The position numbers and the translations under genes are program-made. The notes under the pieces are model-generated. The model was not told where the DNA came from, ran no database searches, and worked only from the letters and a program-made list of their open reading frames with translations. Shown here in pieces: positions 18,176-26,839 of a stretch of 64,000 nucleotides of DNA. Position 1 is the first letter of the stretch. Every line of letters starts with the position of its first letter. Location: the NCBI GenBank assembly GCA_041392165.1, contig JAWKMN010000002.1, positions 62,001 through 126,000 of the forward strand, read 5' to 3'. The stretch is from Arenibacter sp041392165. Its GTDB lineage: Bacteria > Bacteroidota > Bacteroidia > Flavobacteriales > Flavobacteriaceae.

Positions 18176-18904
18176 TTATTTAACAGTCCTTTTGGTCCAA
18201 ATTTCGTTTAAGGGATCGCCCTTACTGCTTTTGCCGCTATGGTGCCAATCCTTCCCGTTTAATTTGTAATTGAAGGACAATGCGGCCCCTACCCGGGAAT
18301 TATCCCTGGAGAAGTAGCTTATATTTTCTGTGTACTTGCCATTGCCGGTCTTATAAGTGCCGCCCCCGCTTCCAAAGAACTCGAAAGTTTCCGTGTTATA
18401 GGCAATCCATTGAAAATGTCCGCTCAATAAATACTTCATGGTCTTTCTTGGCCGTGAAGTATCCCTTTTTTCTTCTCCCTGGTCCGTTGTTCGGCCGCTC
18501 ATGAGCCACTTGCCGTCCAGATCCTGGGCACCAAATGTGGTGGGTGTAAAAGTCATGGGCTTGGCTCCTTCGAGTATCAAGTTTCCTTTTTTTAGTTTAA
18601 AGGGTATGTTGATACTTGTAATTTTATCTTTTTTATGGTTGGAATTAAACTCAAGGTCAACCAGAAGGTTGTTGCCAGAGATGGTGTAGAAGCCTCCCAT
18701 CGTTTTTATAAATGCTGCTGGCGATTCCCTATAGATGGTATGTACATAATAATCGGCATCCAATTTCAACTCGTGGTGCAGGGTGCCTTCGTTGCTTTTT
18801 TCCACAAAATGATAGACATTGGCCGGAATTTGCGCCTCGATCCTATCAAAAAAAACAAGGAAAGATATAAGACCGATAAAAACACTAATTTTTGTTAGTT
18901 TCAT
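18176..18904 (-). CDS. Exported protein of unknown function
   Basis: The 242-residue product has a signal peptide (residues 1-24, cleavage after RIEA). The mature domain is rich in beta-strand segments (GGFYTISGNNLLVDLEFN, GKWLMSGRTTDQGEE, MKYLLSGHFQWIAYN) and aromatic turns, suggesting two lipocalin-like halves: GKWLMSG and SGHFQWIAYNTET look like repeated calycin openings. Similar proteins are found in other flavobacteria as uncharacterised secreted proteins. It stands alone on the minus strand. Confidence 0.7.
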   Translation of the reverse strand: MKLTKISVFIGLISFLVFFDRIEAQIPANVYHFVEKSNEGTLHHELKLDADYYVHTIYRESPAAFIKTMGGFYTISGNNLLVDLEFNSNHKKDKITSINIPFKLKKGNLILEGAKPMTFTPTTFGAQDLDGKWLMSGRTTDQGEEKRDTSRPRKTMKYLLSGHFQWIAYNTETFEFFGSGGGTYKTGNGKYTENISYFSRDNSRVGAALSFNYKLNGKDWHHSGKSSKGDPLNEIWTKRTVK

Positions 18905-19367
18905 GAATAGTTGGGTTTTGTTTAAAAATAGTCAATAAAAGGTTAAAAATCAACAGTTTAAATTTAATTTTTGGTTAATTATTTACATTTGGGTAAATTC
19001 ATTTCTTACTTCGACGTAAAATTTTTCAAAACGCTTGTTTTTTCATTTTTTTTGTTTTCATTTGTCACATTAATTTAGCCTTAAATTTTATCTTGATAAT
19101 AGCATCTAGTTGAGTACAATGAACCATAATTGTAAATCTGGTCTTCTGGCAAAAGAAAGATTCCGGCAGCACATATTTAAAAGGATAGGGGGCCATAATT
19201 TACTTTGTATTCCAAGTTTTTCTTCTGTAACCGTATGCAGTCAACACGACTATTTTTTTATACCCACCACCGAAAAGCAGATAATGGTCTAGAGGTTTAG
19301 TTATAATTCCCAAATATTTGCATTTGGCAATGCTATTAACTTATTTACAATTCATATATTTATTTAA
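18905..19367. other. Long AT-rich upstream region of the polyamine operon
   Basis: These 463 bases lie between divergent genes. A box TACATTTG at 18984-18991 fits the -7 consensus, and TATATTTA just before the speA ATG (about 19351-19358) is a weaker match. A 57-codon frame (19119-19292, starting MNHNCKSGLLAKERF) is open here; I see no reason to trust it over a long leader, but it is the only candidate. No palindrome or riboswitch fold is evident. Confidence 0.4.
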
Positions 19368-20813
19368 ATGAACACGAAGTACATTAATCTTATAGATCAG
19401 ACCTATTATTTTCCACAGGAGGAGTTTGCCTTGGATGGCGAAAACCTAAAGTTCCATGGAATTCCACTTATGGATTTGGTAGAGGAATACGGTAGTCCTT
19501 TGAAGTTTACTTATTTGCCCAAGATTTCCGAAAATATAAATAAGGCAAAGGAATGGTTTAAAATAGCCATGGAAAAGAATAACTACAAAGGGAAATACCA
19601 TTATTGTTATTGTACCAAGAGTTCCCATTTTAAACCGGTTTTGAACGAAGCCTTAAAGAATGACATTCATATAGAAACCTCTTCTGCCTTTGATATCAAT
19701 ATTGTTGAAAAATTAAAGGAAAAAGGTACGATCAAGGACAATACCTATGTCATATGCAATGGTTTTAAGCGGGATCAATATATAGACAACATAGCCAATC
19801 TCATAAATAAGGGGCACCAGAATTGTATTCCTATTATTGATAATTACGAGGAAATAGATCTTCTGTCCGATGTCATCAACGATACTTTTAAAGTGGGGAT
19901 CAGAATTGCTTCGGAAGAAGAACCAAAGTTTGAATTTTATACTTCTCGATTGGGAATAGGATACAAAAATATTGTACCTTTTTATGAGAATCAAATTAAG
20001 GATAATGATAAGGTAGAGTTAAAAATGCTACACTTTTTTATTAATACCGGTATTCGTGACAATGCTTATTATTGGAACGAGTTGGTAAAATGTCTAAAAG
20101 TGTACGTGAGGCTTAAAAAGATTTGTCCCTCCTTGGACAGTCTTAATATAGGTGGGGGTTTCCCCATAAAAAATTCTTTGGCTTTTGATTACGACTATCA
20201 ATACATGATAGACGAGATCATCAACCAAATTAATATTGCCTGTCAGGAAGCGGATGTGGCAGTACCGAATATTTTTACGGAATTTGGAAGTTTTACGGTT
20301 GGGGAGAGTGGCGGGGCCATTTATGAAATACTATATCAGAAGCAGCAGAACGATCGTGAAAAGTGGAATATGATCGATTCCTCCTTCATAACCACATTGC
20401 CGGATACCTGGGCCATTAATAAACGCTTTATTATGTTGGCCATTAACCGTTGGCAGGATGAATATGAGCGGGTGTTGTTGGGTGGATTAACCTGCGATAG
20501 TGATGATTATTACAATAGTGAGCAAAATATGAACGCCATTTATTTGCCCAAGTACAAAAAGGATAAGCCGCTGTACATAGGATTTTTCAATACAGGGGCC
20601 TATCAGGAAACCATTGGAGGTTATGGTGGGTTGCAGCATTGTTTAATACCACATCCAAAACATATTTTAATTGATAAGGACGAAAACGGAAATATAACCA
20701 CCAAATTGTTTAGCGAAGAACAAAAGGCGGAGGACCTGCTTAAAATTTTAGGATATGAAATGAATCTTAACGGCAATATTGAAGTTGGTAAACCCGTTAA
20801 GCAGAAAATATAA
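19368..20813 (+). CDS. speA: Arginine decarboxylase (PLP-dependent, biosynthetic type)
   Basis: SpeA decarboxylates L-arginine to agmatine. The 481-residue protein belongs to the alanine-racemase-fold decarboxylases: the PLP lysine is probably K84 in HYCYCTKSSHF, with the phosphate-binding LNIGGGFPIKNS, the FTEFGSFTVGESGG motif and the GLTCDSDD catalytic-Cys block near residue 383. It is shorter than the 630-660-residue E. coli SpeA because it lacks the inserted helical domain, which is normal for Bacteroidota. It opens a cluster with agmatinase 53 bases downstream. A GC-rich palindrome separates the two genes. Confidence 0.93.
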   Translation: MNTKYINLIDQTYYFPQEEFALDGENLKFHGIPLMDLVEEYGSPLKFTYLPKISENINKAKEWFKIAMEKNNYKGKYHYCYCTKSSHFKPVLNEALKNDIHIETSSAFDINIVEKLKEKGTIKDNTYVICNGFKRDQYIDNIANLINKGHQNCIPIIDNYEEIDLLSDVINDTFKVGIRIASEEEPKFEFYTSRLGIGYKNIVPFYENQIKDNDKVELKMLHFFINTGIRDNAYYWNELVKCLKVYVRLKKICPSLDSLNIGGGFPIKNSLAFDYDYQYMIDEIINQINIACQEADVAVPNIFTEFGSFTVGESGGAIYEILYQKQQNDREKWNMIDSSFITTLPDTWAINKRFIMLAINRWQDEYERVLLGGLTCDSDDYYNSEQNMNAIYLPKYKKDKPLYIGFFNTGAYQETIGGYGGLQHCLIPHPKHILIDKDENGNITTKLFSEEQKAEDLLKILGYEMNLNGNIEVGKPVKQKI

Positions 20814-20834
20814 CCTGCCTGCCGGCTAGGCAGG
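20814..20834. repeat. REP-like GC-rich palindrome
   Basis: CCTGCCT-GCCGGCT-AGGCAGG is a perfect 7-bp inverted repeat between speA and speB. Related sequences occur at 31405-31428 (on the other strand) and 31600-31622, so it belongs to an interspersed family. It could also act as a processing or attenuation hairpin. Confidence 0.7.
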
Positions 20835-20866
20835 TCTGACCTTTAAAATCAATAAACTTTAAACAA

Positions 20867-21811
20867 ATGAACACAACTAACAATTACGCTGGCATACCAG
20901 ACGAGTTTGCGCAATTGGAAAAGGCAAAGGTAGTTTTGATACCTGTGCCTTATGATGGAACCAGTACCTGGGGCAAAGGTGCGGACAAAGGGCCGCAGGC
21001 TTTTTTGGAGGCCTCGGATAATATGGAATGGTATGATATAGAAACCGATACGGAGGTCTACCAGCAAGGAATATATTTGGCGAATGCCATAGAAGAGGAC
21101 AGTTCTCCGGAGGCTATGGTAAATGCCGTACACAAGGTCACTAAGGAGTATATTAAACGAAATAAGTTCGTTACCCTTTTCGGGGGCGAACATTCCATTT
21201 CCATAGGCACCATTAGGGCCTTTAATGAGTGTTTTGACAACCTTACCGTATTGCATATAGACGCCCATGCAGATATTAGGAAATCCTATAATGGCAGCAA
21301 ATTTAATCATGCCTGTGCCATGCACGAGGCAAGTCAGACCACCAACCTTATCCAAGTAGGGATACGGAGTATGGATGCCATTGAAAAAACCTTCATGGAT
21401 GAGGAGAAAACATTTTTTGCACATGATATGGTGAACGATGAGTATTGGACGGATAAGGTCATAGATCTTATGACGGACAATGTCTTTATCAGTTTTGATC
21501 TGGATGTGCTGGATCCGTCCATTATGCCTTCTACCGGGACTCCGGAACCGGGAGGTTTGTTCTACTATGAGACCTTGGAGTTTTTAAAACAGGTGTTCGA
21601 GGATAAGAATGTGGTAGGCTTTGATATTGTTGAACTTTGTCCCAATAAAGTGGACAAATCCTCCGATTTTCTTGCGGCCAAATTATATTATAAAATGCTT
21701 AGCTATAAGTTTATGGGCGAGGCAGTAGAGGACGAATACGACAACACCTATGATGTTGATTCCAAAGTGGGAGGCAATAATAATTTAAAATTCGACGATG
21801 ACGAAGACTAA
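20867..21811 (+). CDS. speB: Agmatinase
   Basis: SpeB hydrolyses agmatine to putrescine and urea. The 314-residue ureohydrolase-fold protein has all dimanganese ligands: H109 in GGEHSISIG, D132/H134/D136 in HIDAHADIR, and D211/D213 in SFDLDVLDPS. Its C-terminus carries an acidic tail (DEYDNTYDVDSK..., ending FDDDED). It overlaps the next gene by 14 bases, so it is tightly coupled to the deoxyhypusine-synthase-like enzyme that would consume its product. Confidence 0.95.
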   Translation: MNTTNNYAGIPDEFAQLEKAKVVLIPVPYDGTSTWGKGADKGPQAFLEASDNMEWYDIETDTEVYQQGIYLANAIEEDSSPEAMVNAVHKVTKEYIKRNKFVTLFGGEHSISIGTIRAFNECFDNLTVLHIDAHADIRKSYNGSKFNHACAMHEASQTTNLIQVGIRSMDAIEKTFMDEEKTFFAHDMVNDEYWTDKVIDLMTDNVFISFDLDVLDPSIMPSTGTPEPGGLFYYETLEFLKQVFEDKNVVGFDIVELCPNKVDKSSDFLAAKLYYKMLSYKFMGEAVEDEYDNTYDVDSKVGGNNNLKFDDDED

Positions 21812-22775
21812 AGGGGAAATTTCCAATTTTATTGAAAAGTATTATTTACATTTTAATGCGGCCGCCTTGGTGGATGCCGCAAAGGGTTATGAGGATCAGT
21901 TAAGGCAAGGTTCCAAAATGTTGGTCTCTTTGGCGGGAGCCATGAGTACGGCAGAATTGGGGAAGATATTTGCGGAGGTGATCCGTCAGGATAAGGTGCA
22001 TATCATCTCCTGTACAGGCGCCAATTTGGAAGAGGATATCATGAATCTTGTAGCCCATTCACATTACAAGCGTGTGCCCAATTACCGTGACCTGACGCCA
22101 CAAGATGAGTGGGATTTGTTGGAGAAGGGATTAAATAGGGTAACGGATACCTGTATTCCGGAACATGAAGCTTTCCGAAGGTTGCAAAAGCATATTTTTG
22201 AAATCTGGAAAAAAGCCGAGGATGATGGGGAAAGGTATTTGCCTCATGAGTTTATGTACAAATTGTTGCTTTCCGGGGTTTTGGAAGAGTATTATGAGAT
22301 TGATATCAAGGATTCTTGGATGTATGCCGCGGCCGAAAAGAATTTACCTATAGTTTGCCCGGGTTGGGAAGACAGTACTATGGGGAATATCTTTGCCTCC
22401 TATGTGGTAAAAGGAGAGCTAAAGGCAAGTACCATGAAGTCCGGAATTGAATATATGACCTTTCTGGCCGATTGGTATACCGCCAATTCCGAAAATGGGA
22501 TCGGATTTTTTCAGATAGGCGGTGGGATTGCCGGAGATTTTCCAATTTGCGTGGTGCCTATGTTGTACCAGGATCTTGAAAGGACAGATACACCGTTTTG
22601 GAGTTATTTTTGCCAAATAAGCGACTCTACCACAAGTTATGGCTCCTACTCCGGTGCTGTGCCGAATGAGAAAATAACTTGGGGAAAATTGGATATAAAT
22701 ACCCCTAAGTTTATTATAGAAAGTGATGCAACCATTGTTGCGCCCTTAATTTTTGCATACCTATTAGACATGTAG
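21798..22775 (+). CDS. Deoxyhypusine-synthase-like protein (probable homospermidine synthase)
   Basis: The 325-residue protein belongs to the deoxyhypusine synthase fold, an NAD-dependent aminobutyl transferase. The active-site lysine is kept (K297 in ITWGKL, matching Lys329 of the human enzyme in SWGKI). The NAD-binding segments LVSLAGAMSTAELG and ISCTGANLEEDIMN are present, as are GIGFFQIGGGIAGDF and SYGSYSGAVPNEK. Bacteria lack eIF5A, and several bacterial members make homospermidine from putrescine instead. Coupling to speA and speB, which supply putrescine, and the known abundance of homospermidine in flavobacteria support that role. Function is inferred from family and context. Confidence 0.88.
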   Translation: MTKTKGEISNFIEKYYLHFNAAALVDAAKGYEDQLRQGSKMLVSLAGAMSTAELGKIFAEVIRQDKVHIISCTGANLEEDIMNLVAHSHYKRVPNYRDLTPQDEWDLLEKGLNRVTDTCIPEHEAFRRLQKHIFEIWKKAEDDGERYLPHEFMYKLLLSGVLEEYYEIDIKDSWMYAAAEKNLPIVCPGWEDSTMGNIFASYVVKGELKASTMKSGIEYMTFLADWYTANSENGIGFFQIGGGIAGDFPICVVPMLYQDLERTDTPFWSYFCQISDSTTSYGSYSGAVPNEKITWGKLDINTPKFIIESDATIVAPLIFAYLLDM

Positions 22776-22778
22776 TAT

Positions 22779-23093
22779 ATGGACAATTTAAAAAGAGTTA
22801 TTGTAGATTTTAAAAAACTTACTCCCGAAGTTTTGAAACTTTTGGTAGAGAAGTATCCGGACGGGTACGACGATCTTAATATCATTTCCTTTAAAAATGC
22901 ACAAGGGGAACGTATCGAGGCTGTTGAAGTGACCACCGAGGATACCAAATACCTTGTCAAGATCAGTGCCAAGTTGGAAAAGACAATGGCCAATTATGAT
23001 GAGGATGATTATGAGGATTTTGATGATGACGATCCAGAGGCTATTCCAGACGTGGATATGGAAGGGGTAGAGGGAGATGATGACGATGATTAA
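22779..23093 (+). CDS. Small protein with a highly acidic C-terminal tail
   Basis: This 104-residue protein starts three bases after the preceding stop. The first 70 residues form a compact domain (MDNLKRVIVDFKKLTPEVLK, then LNIISFKNAQGERIEAVEV). The last 35 are mostly Asp/Glu (YDEDDYEDFDDDDP, ending DDDDD). Such tails resemble those of the RNA polymerase delta subunit or nucleic-acid-mimic proteins, but the folded part does not match them. Its position in a polyamine operon suggests the tail could bind the polycation product, a guess only. Confidence 0.75.
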   Translation: MDNLKRVIVDFKKLTPEVLKLLVEKYPDGYDDLNIISFKNAQGERIEAVEVTTEDTKYLVKISAKLEKTMANYDEDDYEDFDDDDPEAIPDVDMEGVEGDDDDD

Positions 23094-23099
23094 TGCGGA

Positions 23100-23879
23100 A
23101 TGTTTGAGGTTGTTGCCGTTCATATAGCACCTTCTATCAATATAAGGCAATGTAAATCACAATTGCCCCTAAAAATATTGTTTTCGGACAGTGATGGACT
23201 CTATTTGAATAACGGCGACAAAAAATTCGTTTATATCTTTCAATATGGCCTGGTGTCTTTTTTTAATCATTCCGAGGATGAAAAAACAAAGATTCTAGAG
23301 GCACTATCCGAAATTACCAAGGAGAAAAGTACTCCCCAATTTACAGAAACCATACAAGTAGAAATAATCGAAGGCCACCAAAAGGTGGCTTTCGATAAAG
23401 TAATCCTGCCCGGTTTTGATGCCGAGTCTATAAGACTGGTAATGTTAAATACCTCGCAATCGGTGGCATTGGACCATTATTCCGATATTGCACAGCAGCT
23501 ATTGGAGGAGACCAACGAACACACCCAATATTTGGAAAAGAAGGGAAAGCTGAATATTTCGGGAATAAAGCTCAAACAGTTTATAGGGAAGGTGTTGAAT
23601 ATTAAAAATCAGATATCGGAAAACCTGTATATTTTTGACGAGCCGGACAGTACGTGGGAAAATGAGCAGCTGAACAGCTTGAACCTGGCACTTAAACAAA
23701 CGTTCGACATAAAGATCAGGTATAGAAATATACACGAACAATTGGGGATTATAAAAGAAAACCTGGAGTTGTTCAAAGATATCTGGGACCACAGGGAAAG
23801 TAGTAGATTGGAGTGGGTCATCATTGTCCTGATATTGGTAGAAGTTTTGGATCTTTTTGTATTTAGACTGTTCAGGTAA
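23100..23879 (+). CDS. RMD1/DUF155 family membrane protein
   Basis: The 259-residue protein matches the DUF155 (Rmd1/sporulation RMD) family: an N-terminal alpha/beta part (KKFVYIFQYGLVSFFNHSED), the middle SESIRLVMLNTSQSVALDHYS-like block (here from DAESIRL, about residue 120), helical coiled-coil segments (residues 145-225), and a C-terminal membrane helix (LEWVIIVLILVEVLDLFVF, about residues 237-255). Yeast relatives are mitochondrial inner-membrane proteins; the bacterial role is unknown. It starts six bases after the acidic protein, so it is the last gene of the polyamine cluster. Confidence 0.85.
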   Translation: MFEVVAVHIAPSINIRQCKSQLPLKILFSDSDGLYLNNGDKKFVYIFQYGLVSFFNHSEDEKTKILEALSEITKEKSTPQFTETIQVEIIEGHQKVAFDKVILPGFDAESIRLVMLNTSQSVALDHYSDIAQQLLEETNEHTQYLEKKGKLNISGIKLKQFIGKVLNIKNQISENLYIFDEPDSTWENEQLNSLNLALKQTFDIKIRYRNIHEQLGIIKENLELFKDIWDHRESSRLEWVIIVLILVEVLDLFVFRLFR

Positions 23880-24056
23880 GTTGTAATTGATCTTTTTATT
23901 ACTTTAGTTAATCATCAGGGATAAAATAAGGACCTGTAAAAATTGGTCGTAATAATTCATAAGAATGAACCATGATTATAGGGGTTGGATGTTTGCTGGT
24001 GAATTGCACCCACAGGTGCTGGATCAACTTAGATATTAACAGTTAACTATAAATGT

Positions 24057-24473
24057 GTGAAAAATGCGCCCTTCCATATGTCCTTGCCCTGCCTTAGCAT
24101 AAGCAAAACAGAGGATTTCTATGTGGATATCATTGGAGCCGAGTTGGGTAGGCACTCTTCCCGATGGTTGGATATCAATCTTTATGGAAACCAGATTACA
24201 TTTACTAAAGCCGGTATTTTTAATTTCACCTTTAAGACCTATAAGTTTGAAGATACCGTGCTGCCCTCTTTTCACTTTGGGGTCATTGTAGATGAAAGCA
24301 CTTGGAATAATTTGTATGCCAAATTGACGAAGTCGGAATATGAACTTACGACCGAGGTTGTATTTCTAAAAGATAGGATAGGGGAGCATAGGTCCTTTTT
24401 TATCCAGGATCCCAATGGGCACATGGTAGAATTTAAATGTTTCAAAAAGGCGGAAGAGATTTTTTTGTCCTGA
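24057..24473 (+). CDS. VOC-family (glyoxalase-fold) protein
   Basis: The 138-residue single VOC domain has LPCLSISKTEDFYVDIIGAE at the N-terminus and SFFIQDPNGHMVEFKCF at the C-terminus. The latter holds the usual Glu metal ligand (MVEFK) of glyoxalase/dioxygenase-like enzymes, and a His in FHFGVIVDE could be another. The start is a GTG; the first in-frame ATG is seven codons later and would cut the first strand. Substrate unknown. A 177-base gap separates it from the polyamine cluster. Confidence 0.8.
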   Translation: MKNAPFHMSLPCLSISKTEDFYVDIIGAELGRHSSRWLDINLYGNQITFTKAGIFNFTFKTYKFEDTVLPSFHFGVIVDESTWNNLYAKLTKSEYELTTEVVFLKDRIGEHRSFFIQDPNGHMVEFKCFKKAEEIFLS

Positions 24474-24594
24474 TTTATAGGACTGTTTTGAAAAGCCCTC
24501 CGTTATTTAATAAATTAATAATAGATTATTCTTGATTCCCAGGGGCCAAGTGTTTTATTTTACAATTAATTAAACAGAAAATTTAGATAGCGTG

Positions 24595-25971
24595 ATGAAG
24601 TATAAGGACCTGGATGTTATTGGTAGTGAGGAATGGTGCGTATTTGAGGATTTGGAGATTCCCGCTATAAAGGCCAGGGTAGATTCCGGGGCAAAAACCT
24701 CGTCTATACAAGCCAATAATATAAAGGTATATACCAAAGGGGCCCATGAATGGGTAAAGTTCGAGGTTAACCCCCTACAGGACAATAGGGGGATCAATAT
24801 AGACTGCAAGGCGCGCCTGGTAGATAGGAGGACGGTAAAAAGTTCTTCCGGGATATCCGAGGAACGTTATGTTATAAAGACCCCGGTACGAATAGGCAGT
24901 CTTACTTTTGAGATAGAGCTTACCTTGGCCAACAGGGATACCATGGAATACCGTATGCTTTTGGGCAGGGAGGCGTTAAATGAACGTTTTGTGGTAAACC
25001 CCGCGGTAAGTTTTAATATGGGCGAGTTTACGGCAACGGAAATTAGTAGGCGATATGCCTCCCATTTTAAAGAAAAAACAGGTCTTAAAATTGCATTGTT
25101 GGCCAGTAACCCCTTGTTGTACAGTAATAAGCGAATAATGGAGGCCGGTGAGGCCTTGGGCCATGATATGGTGTTCTTAAATGTGGAGCACGCCTATATG
25201 AAATTGGATGCCAATTCCCCGGAGATCAGATATAGGGGAGGAAATATATTAAATGAGTTCAACGCCATTATTCCTAGAATAAAACCGGCGGTTACCTTTT
25301 ATGGTTGTGCCTTGATAAGGCAATTTGATAATCTTGGGGTGTACTGTTTAAATTCGGCAGAAGCCATTACGCAGTCACGGGATAAATTGTTTGCATCCCA
25401 GCTTTTTTCCAAAAATGATATACATATCCCTATTACCGGATTTGCCAAATCCCCAATGGATACCAAAGATCTTATCCGCATGGTCAACGGGGCGCCCCTT
25501 ATTATAAAGTTATTGGAAAGCACCCAAGGTAAAGGGGTGGTGCTGGCGGAAACAAACAAGGCCGCTGAAAGTGTTATCAATGCCTTTAAAAGTGTACAGA
25601 CCAATATTTTGGTGCAGGAGTTCATAAAGGAAGCCAACGGTCAGGATATCCGTTGTTTTGTGGTCAACGGAAAAGTAGTGGCCTCCATTCAGCGCCAGGC
25701 CGAAAAGGGGGAATTCCGTGCAAACATCCATCAAGGGGGGAAGGCATCCATTATAAGAATTACTTCCGAAGAAAGGAAGTTGGCCGTTAAGGCGGCCAAG
25801 GTTCTGAATTTGGCCGTTGCCGGGGTAGATATTATCCGTTCCAATAAGGGGCCCTTATTACTTGAAGTAAATTCATCCCCAGGATTGGAAGGGATAGAAA
25901 ATGCCACTGGCAAGGATATTGCCAGTATCATGATCCGGGCCATAGAAAGTAAGATTAAATTTAGTCTGTAG
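24595..25971 (+). CDS. RimB-like zinc-protease domain fused to RimK-type ATP-grasp ligase
   Basis: Two enzymes are joined in one 458-residue chain. Residues 1-145 form a retropepsin-like/ATP-dependent zinc protease domain (RimB, PF05618-type), with the active-site motif IKARVDSGAKTSSI near residue 30 and the later MLLGREALN strand. Residues 165-458 are an ATP-grasp ligase of the RimK family (LKIALLASNP, ESTQGKGVVLAE, NGQDIRCFVVNG, LLLEVNSSPGLEGIE), which adds Glu or similar amino acids to protein C-termini. In proteobacteria RimK modifies ribosomal protein S6 and RimB is its partner protease, so the fusion supports that pairing here. The ATG at 24595 is preferred over the GTG just before it. 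It is monocistronic. Confidence 0.9.
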   Translation: MKYKDLDVIGSEEWCVFEDLEIPAIKARVDSGAKTSSIQANNIKVYTKGAHEWVKFEVNPLQDNRGINIDCKARLVDRRTVKSSSGISEERYVIKTPVRIGSLTFEIELTLANRDTMEYRMLLGREALNERFVVNPAVSFNMGEFTATEISRRYASHFKEKTGLKIALLASNPLLYSNKRIMEAGEALGHDMVFLNVEHAYMKLDANSPEIRYRGGNILNEFNAIIPRIKPAVTFYGCALIRQFDNLGVYCLNSAEAITQSRDKLFASQLFSKNDIHIPITGFAKSPMDTKDLIRMVNGAPLIIKLLESTQGKGVVLAETNKAAESVINAFKSVQTNILVQEFIKEANGQDIRCFVVNGKVVASIQRQAEKGEFRANIHQGGKASIIRITSEERKLAVKAAKVLNLAVAGVDIIRSNKGPLLLEVNSSPGLEGIENATGKDIASIMIRAIESKIKFSL

Positions 25972-26129
25972 TCCTTGGTCCCTATAGGAAATGCAATGGG
26001 TTGTGTAAGTATGGCCATGTTTCGTGTTTTGCCCTTTTTCTATGTGCCCCGATGACCCAAACCGGCTTTTGCCTTAAAATCTGGTTAAATATAAAAACTG
26101 GCGTTTATTAAAATTTGTACCTTCGCCCT

Positions 26130-26624
26130 ATGGGAAGAATATTGTTTTATGTCATTGTTTTCTTATTGATGGGTTCTTGTAAACAACAGGGCATCAAGGA
26201 GGAGGTTCAGGAAAAGACAGAGGAGTTTTTCAGTGTGGATTCCCTTCCCAAACCCAATCGGATAAATGAAGAGGCCCTGGCCATTTTAAAGGAATGGCAG
26301 GAGTTTAATAGTTTGGAAACAACTTTTGAATCCTTGTACAGGGTTGCAAATAGGGAGGATTTGCAATTGGTAATGGAAGATTTGGTGGAAAAACAAAAAA
26401 CTTTGGAAACATCCACTTATCCGGTAACATTTGATAAGCCACAGATAAAGAGCAGGCAAAAGGTCTTTAAGACCTATATTCTCAAAACCAAGGGAAATTT
26501 GGAATACAGGGACGGTACTAAAGCGGCCACGGTGGAAATGATCAATGCGTATAATGCATTTAGGAACCAGTTCAATGTTCTTGTCAACAGTAAGTTGGAC
26601 ACCATTCTAATTTTAAATGATTAG
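26130..26624 (+). CDS. Lipoprotein of unknown function
   Basis: The 164-residue product starts at the ATG at 26130 and has a textbook lipobox (FLLMGSCKQQG, Cys about residue 16), so it is an exported lipoprotein. The mature part is helical and charged (EALAILKEWQEFNSLETTF), with a predicted coiled-coil-like heptad in VMEDLVEKQKTLET. No family recognised. A -7-like box (TAAAATTTG, one base over-spaced) sits about 15-25 bases upstream, and a strong bidirectional terminator follows. Confidence 0.7.
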   Translation: MGRILFYVIVFLLMGSCKQQGIKEEVQEKTEEFFSVDSLPKPNRINEEALAILKEWQEFNSLETTFESLYRVANREDLQLVMEDLVEKQKTLETSTYPVTFDKPQIKSRQKVFKTYILKTKGNLEYRDGTKAATVEMINAYNAFRNQFNVLVNSKLDTILILND

Positions 26625-26760
26625 GGGCCCGGTATATATGTCAGCGGTCTTTTTGTCCTTGCCTCTAAAGTCCCAAATACAATTTGATAGGTTGGAATAG
26701 GGAACATTTTGGATAACCGGCAAATGCCACGGTAAACCTCATCGGACCTACTTTAACCTA

Positions 26761-26789
26761 AAAAACCACTGTGTTCAACAGTGGTTTTT
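26761..26789. terminator. Bidirectional intrinsic terminator
   Basis: A perfect 12-bp stem AAAAACCACTGT/ACAGTGGTTTTT with loop GTTCA lies between convergent genes; the A/T flanks give a U-run in both directions. Confidence 0.9.
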
Positions 26790-26839
26790 TATGCGCTGCA
26801 TATAATGAATCAAAGCAGGGATGGAAATTAATGGATTGA

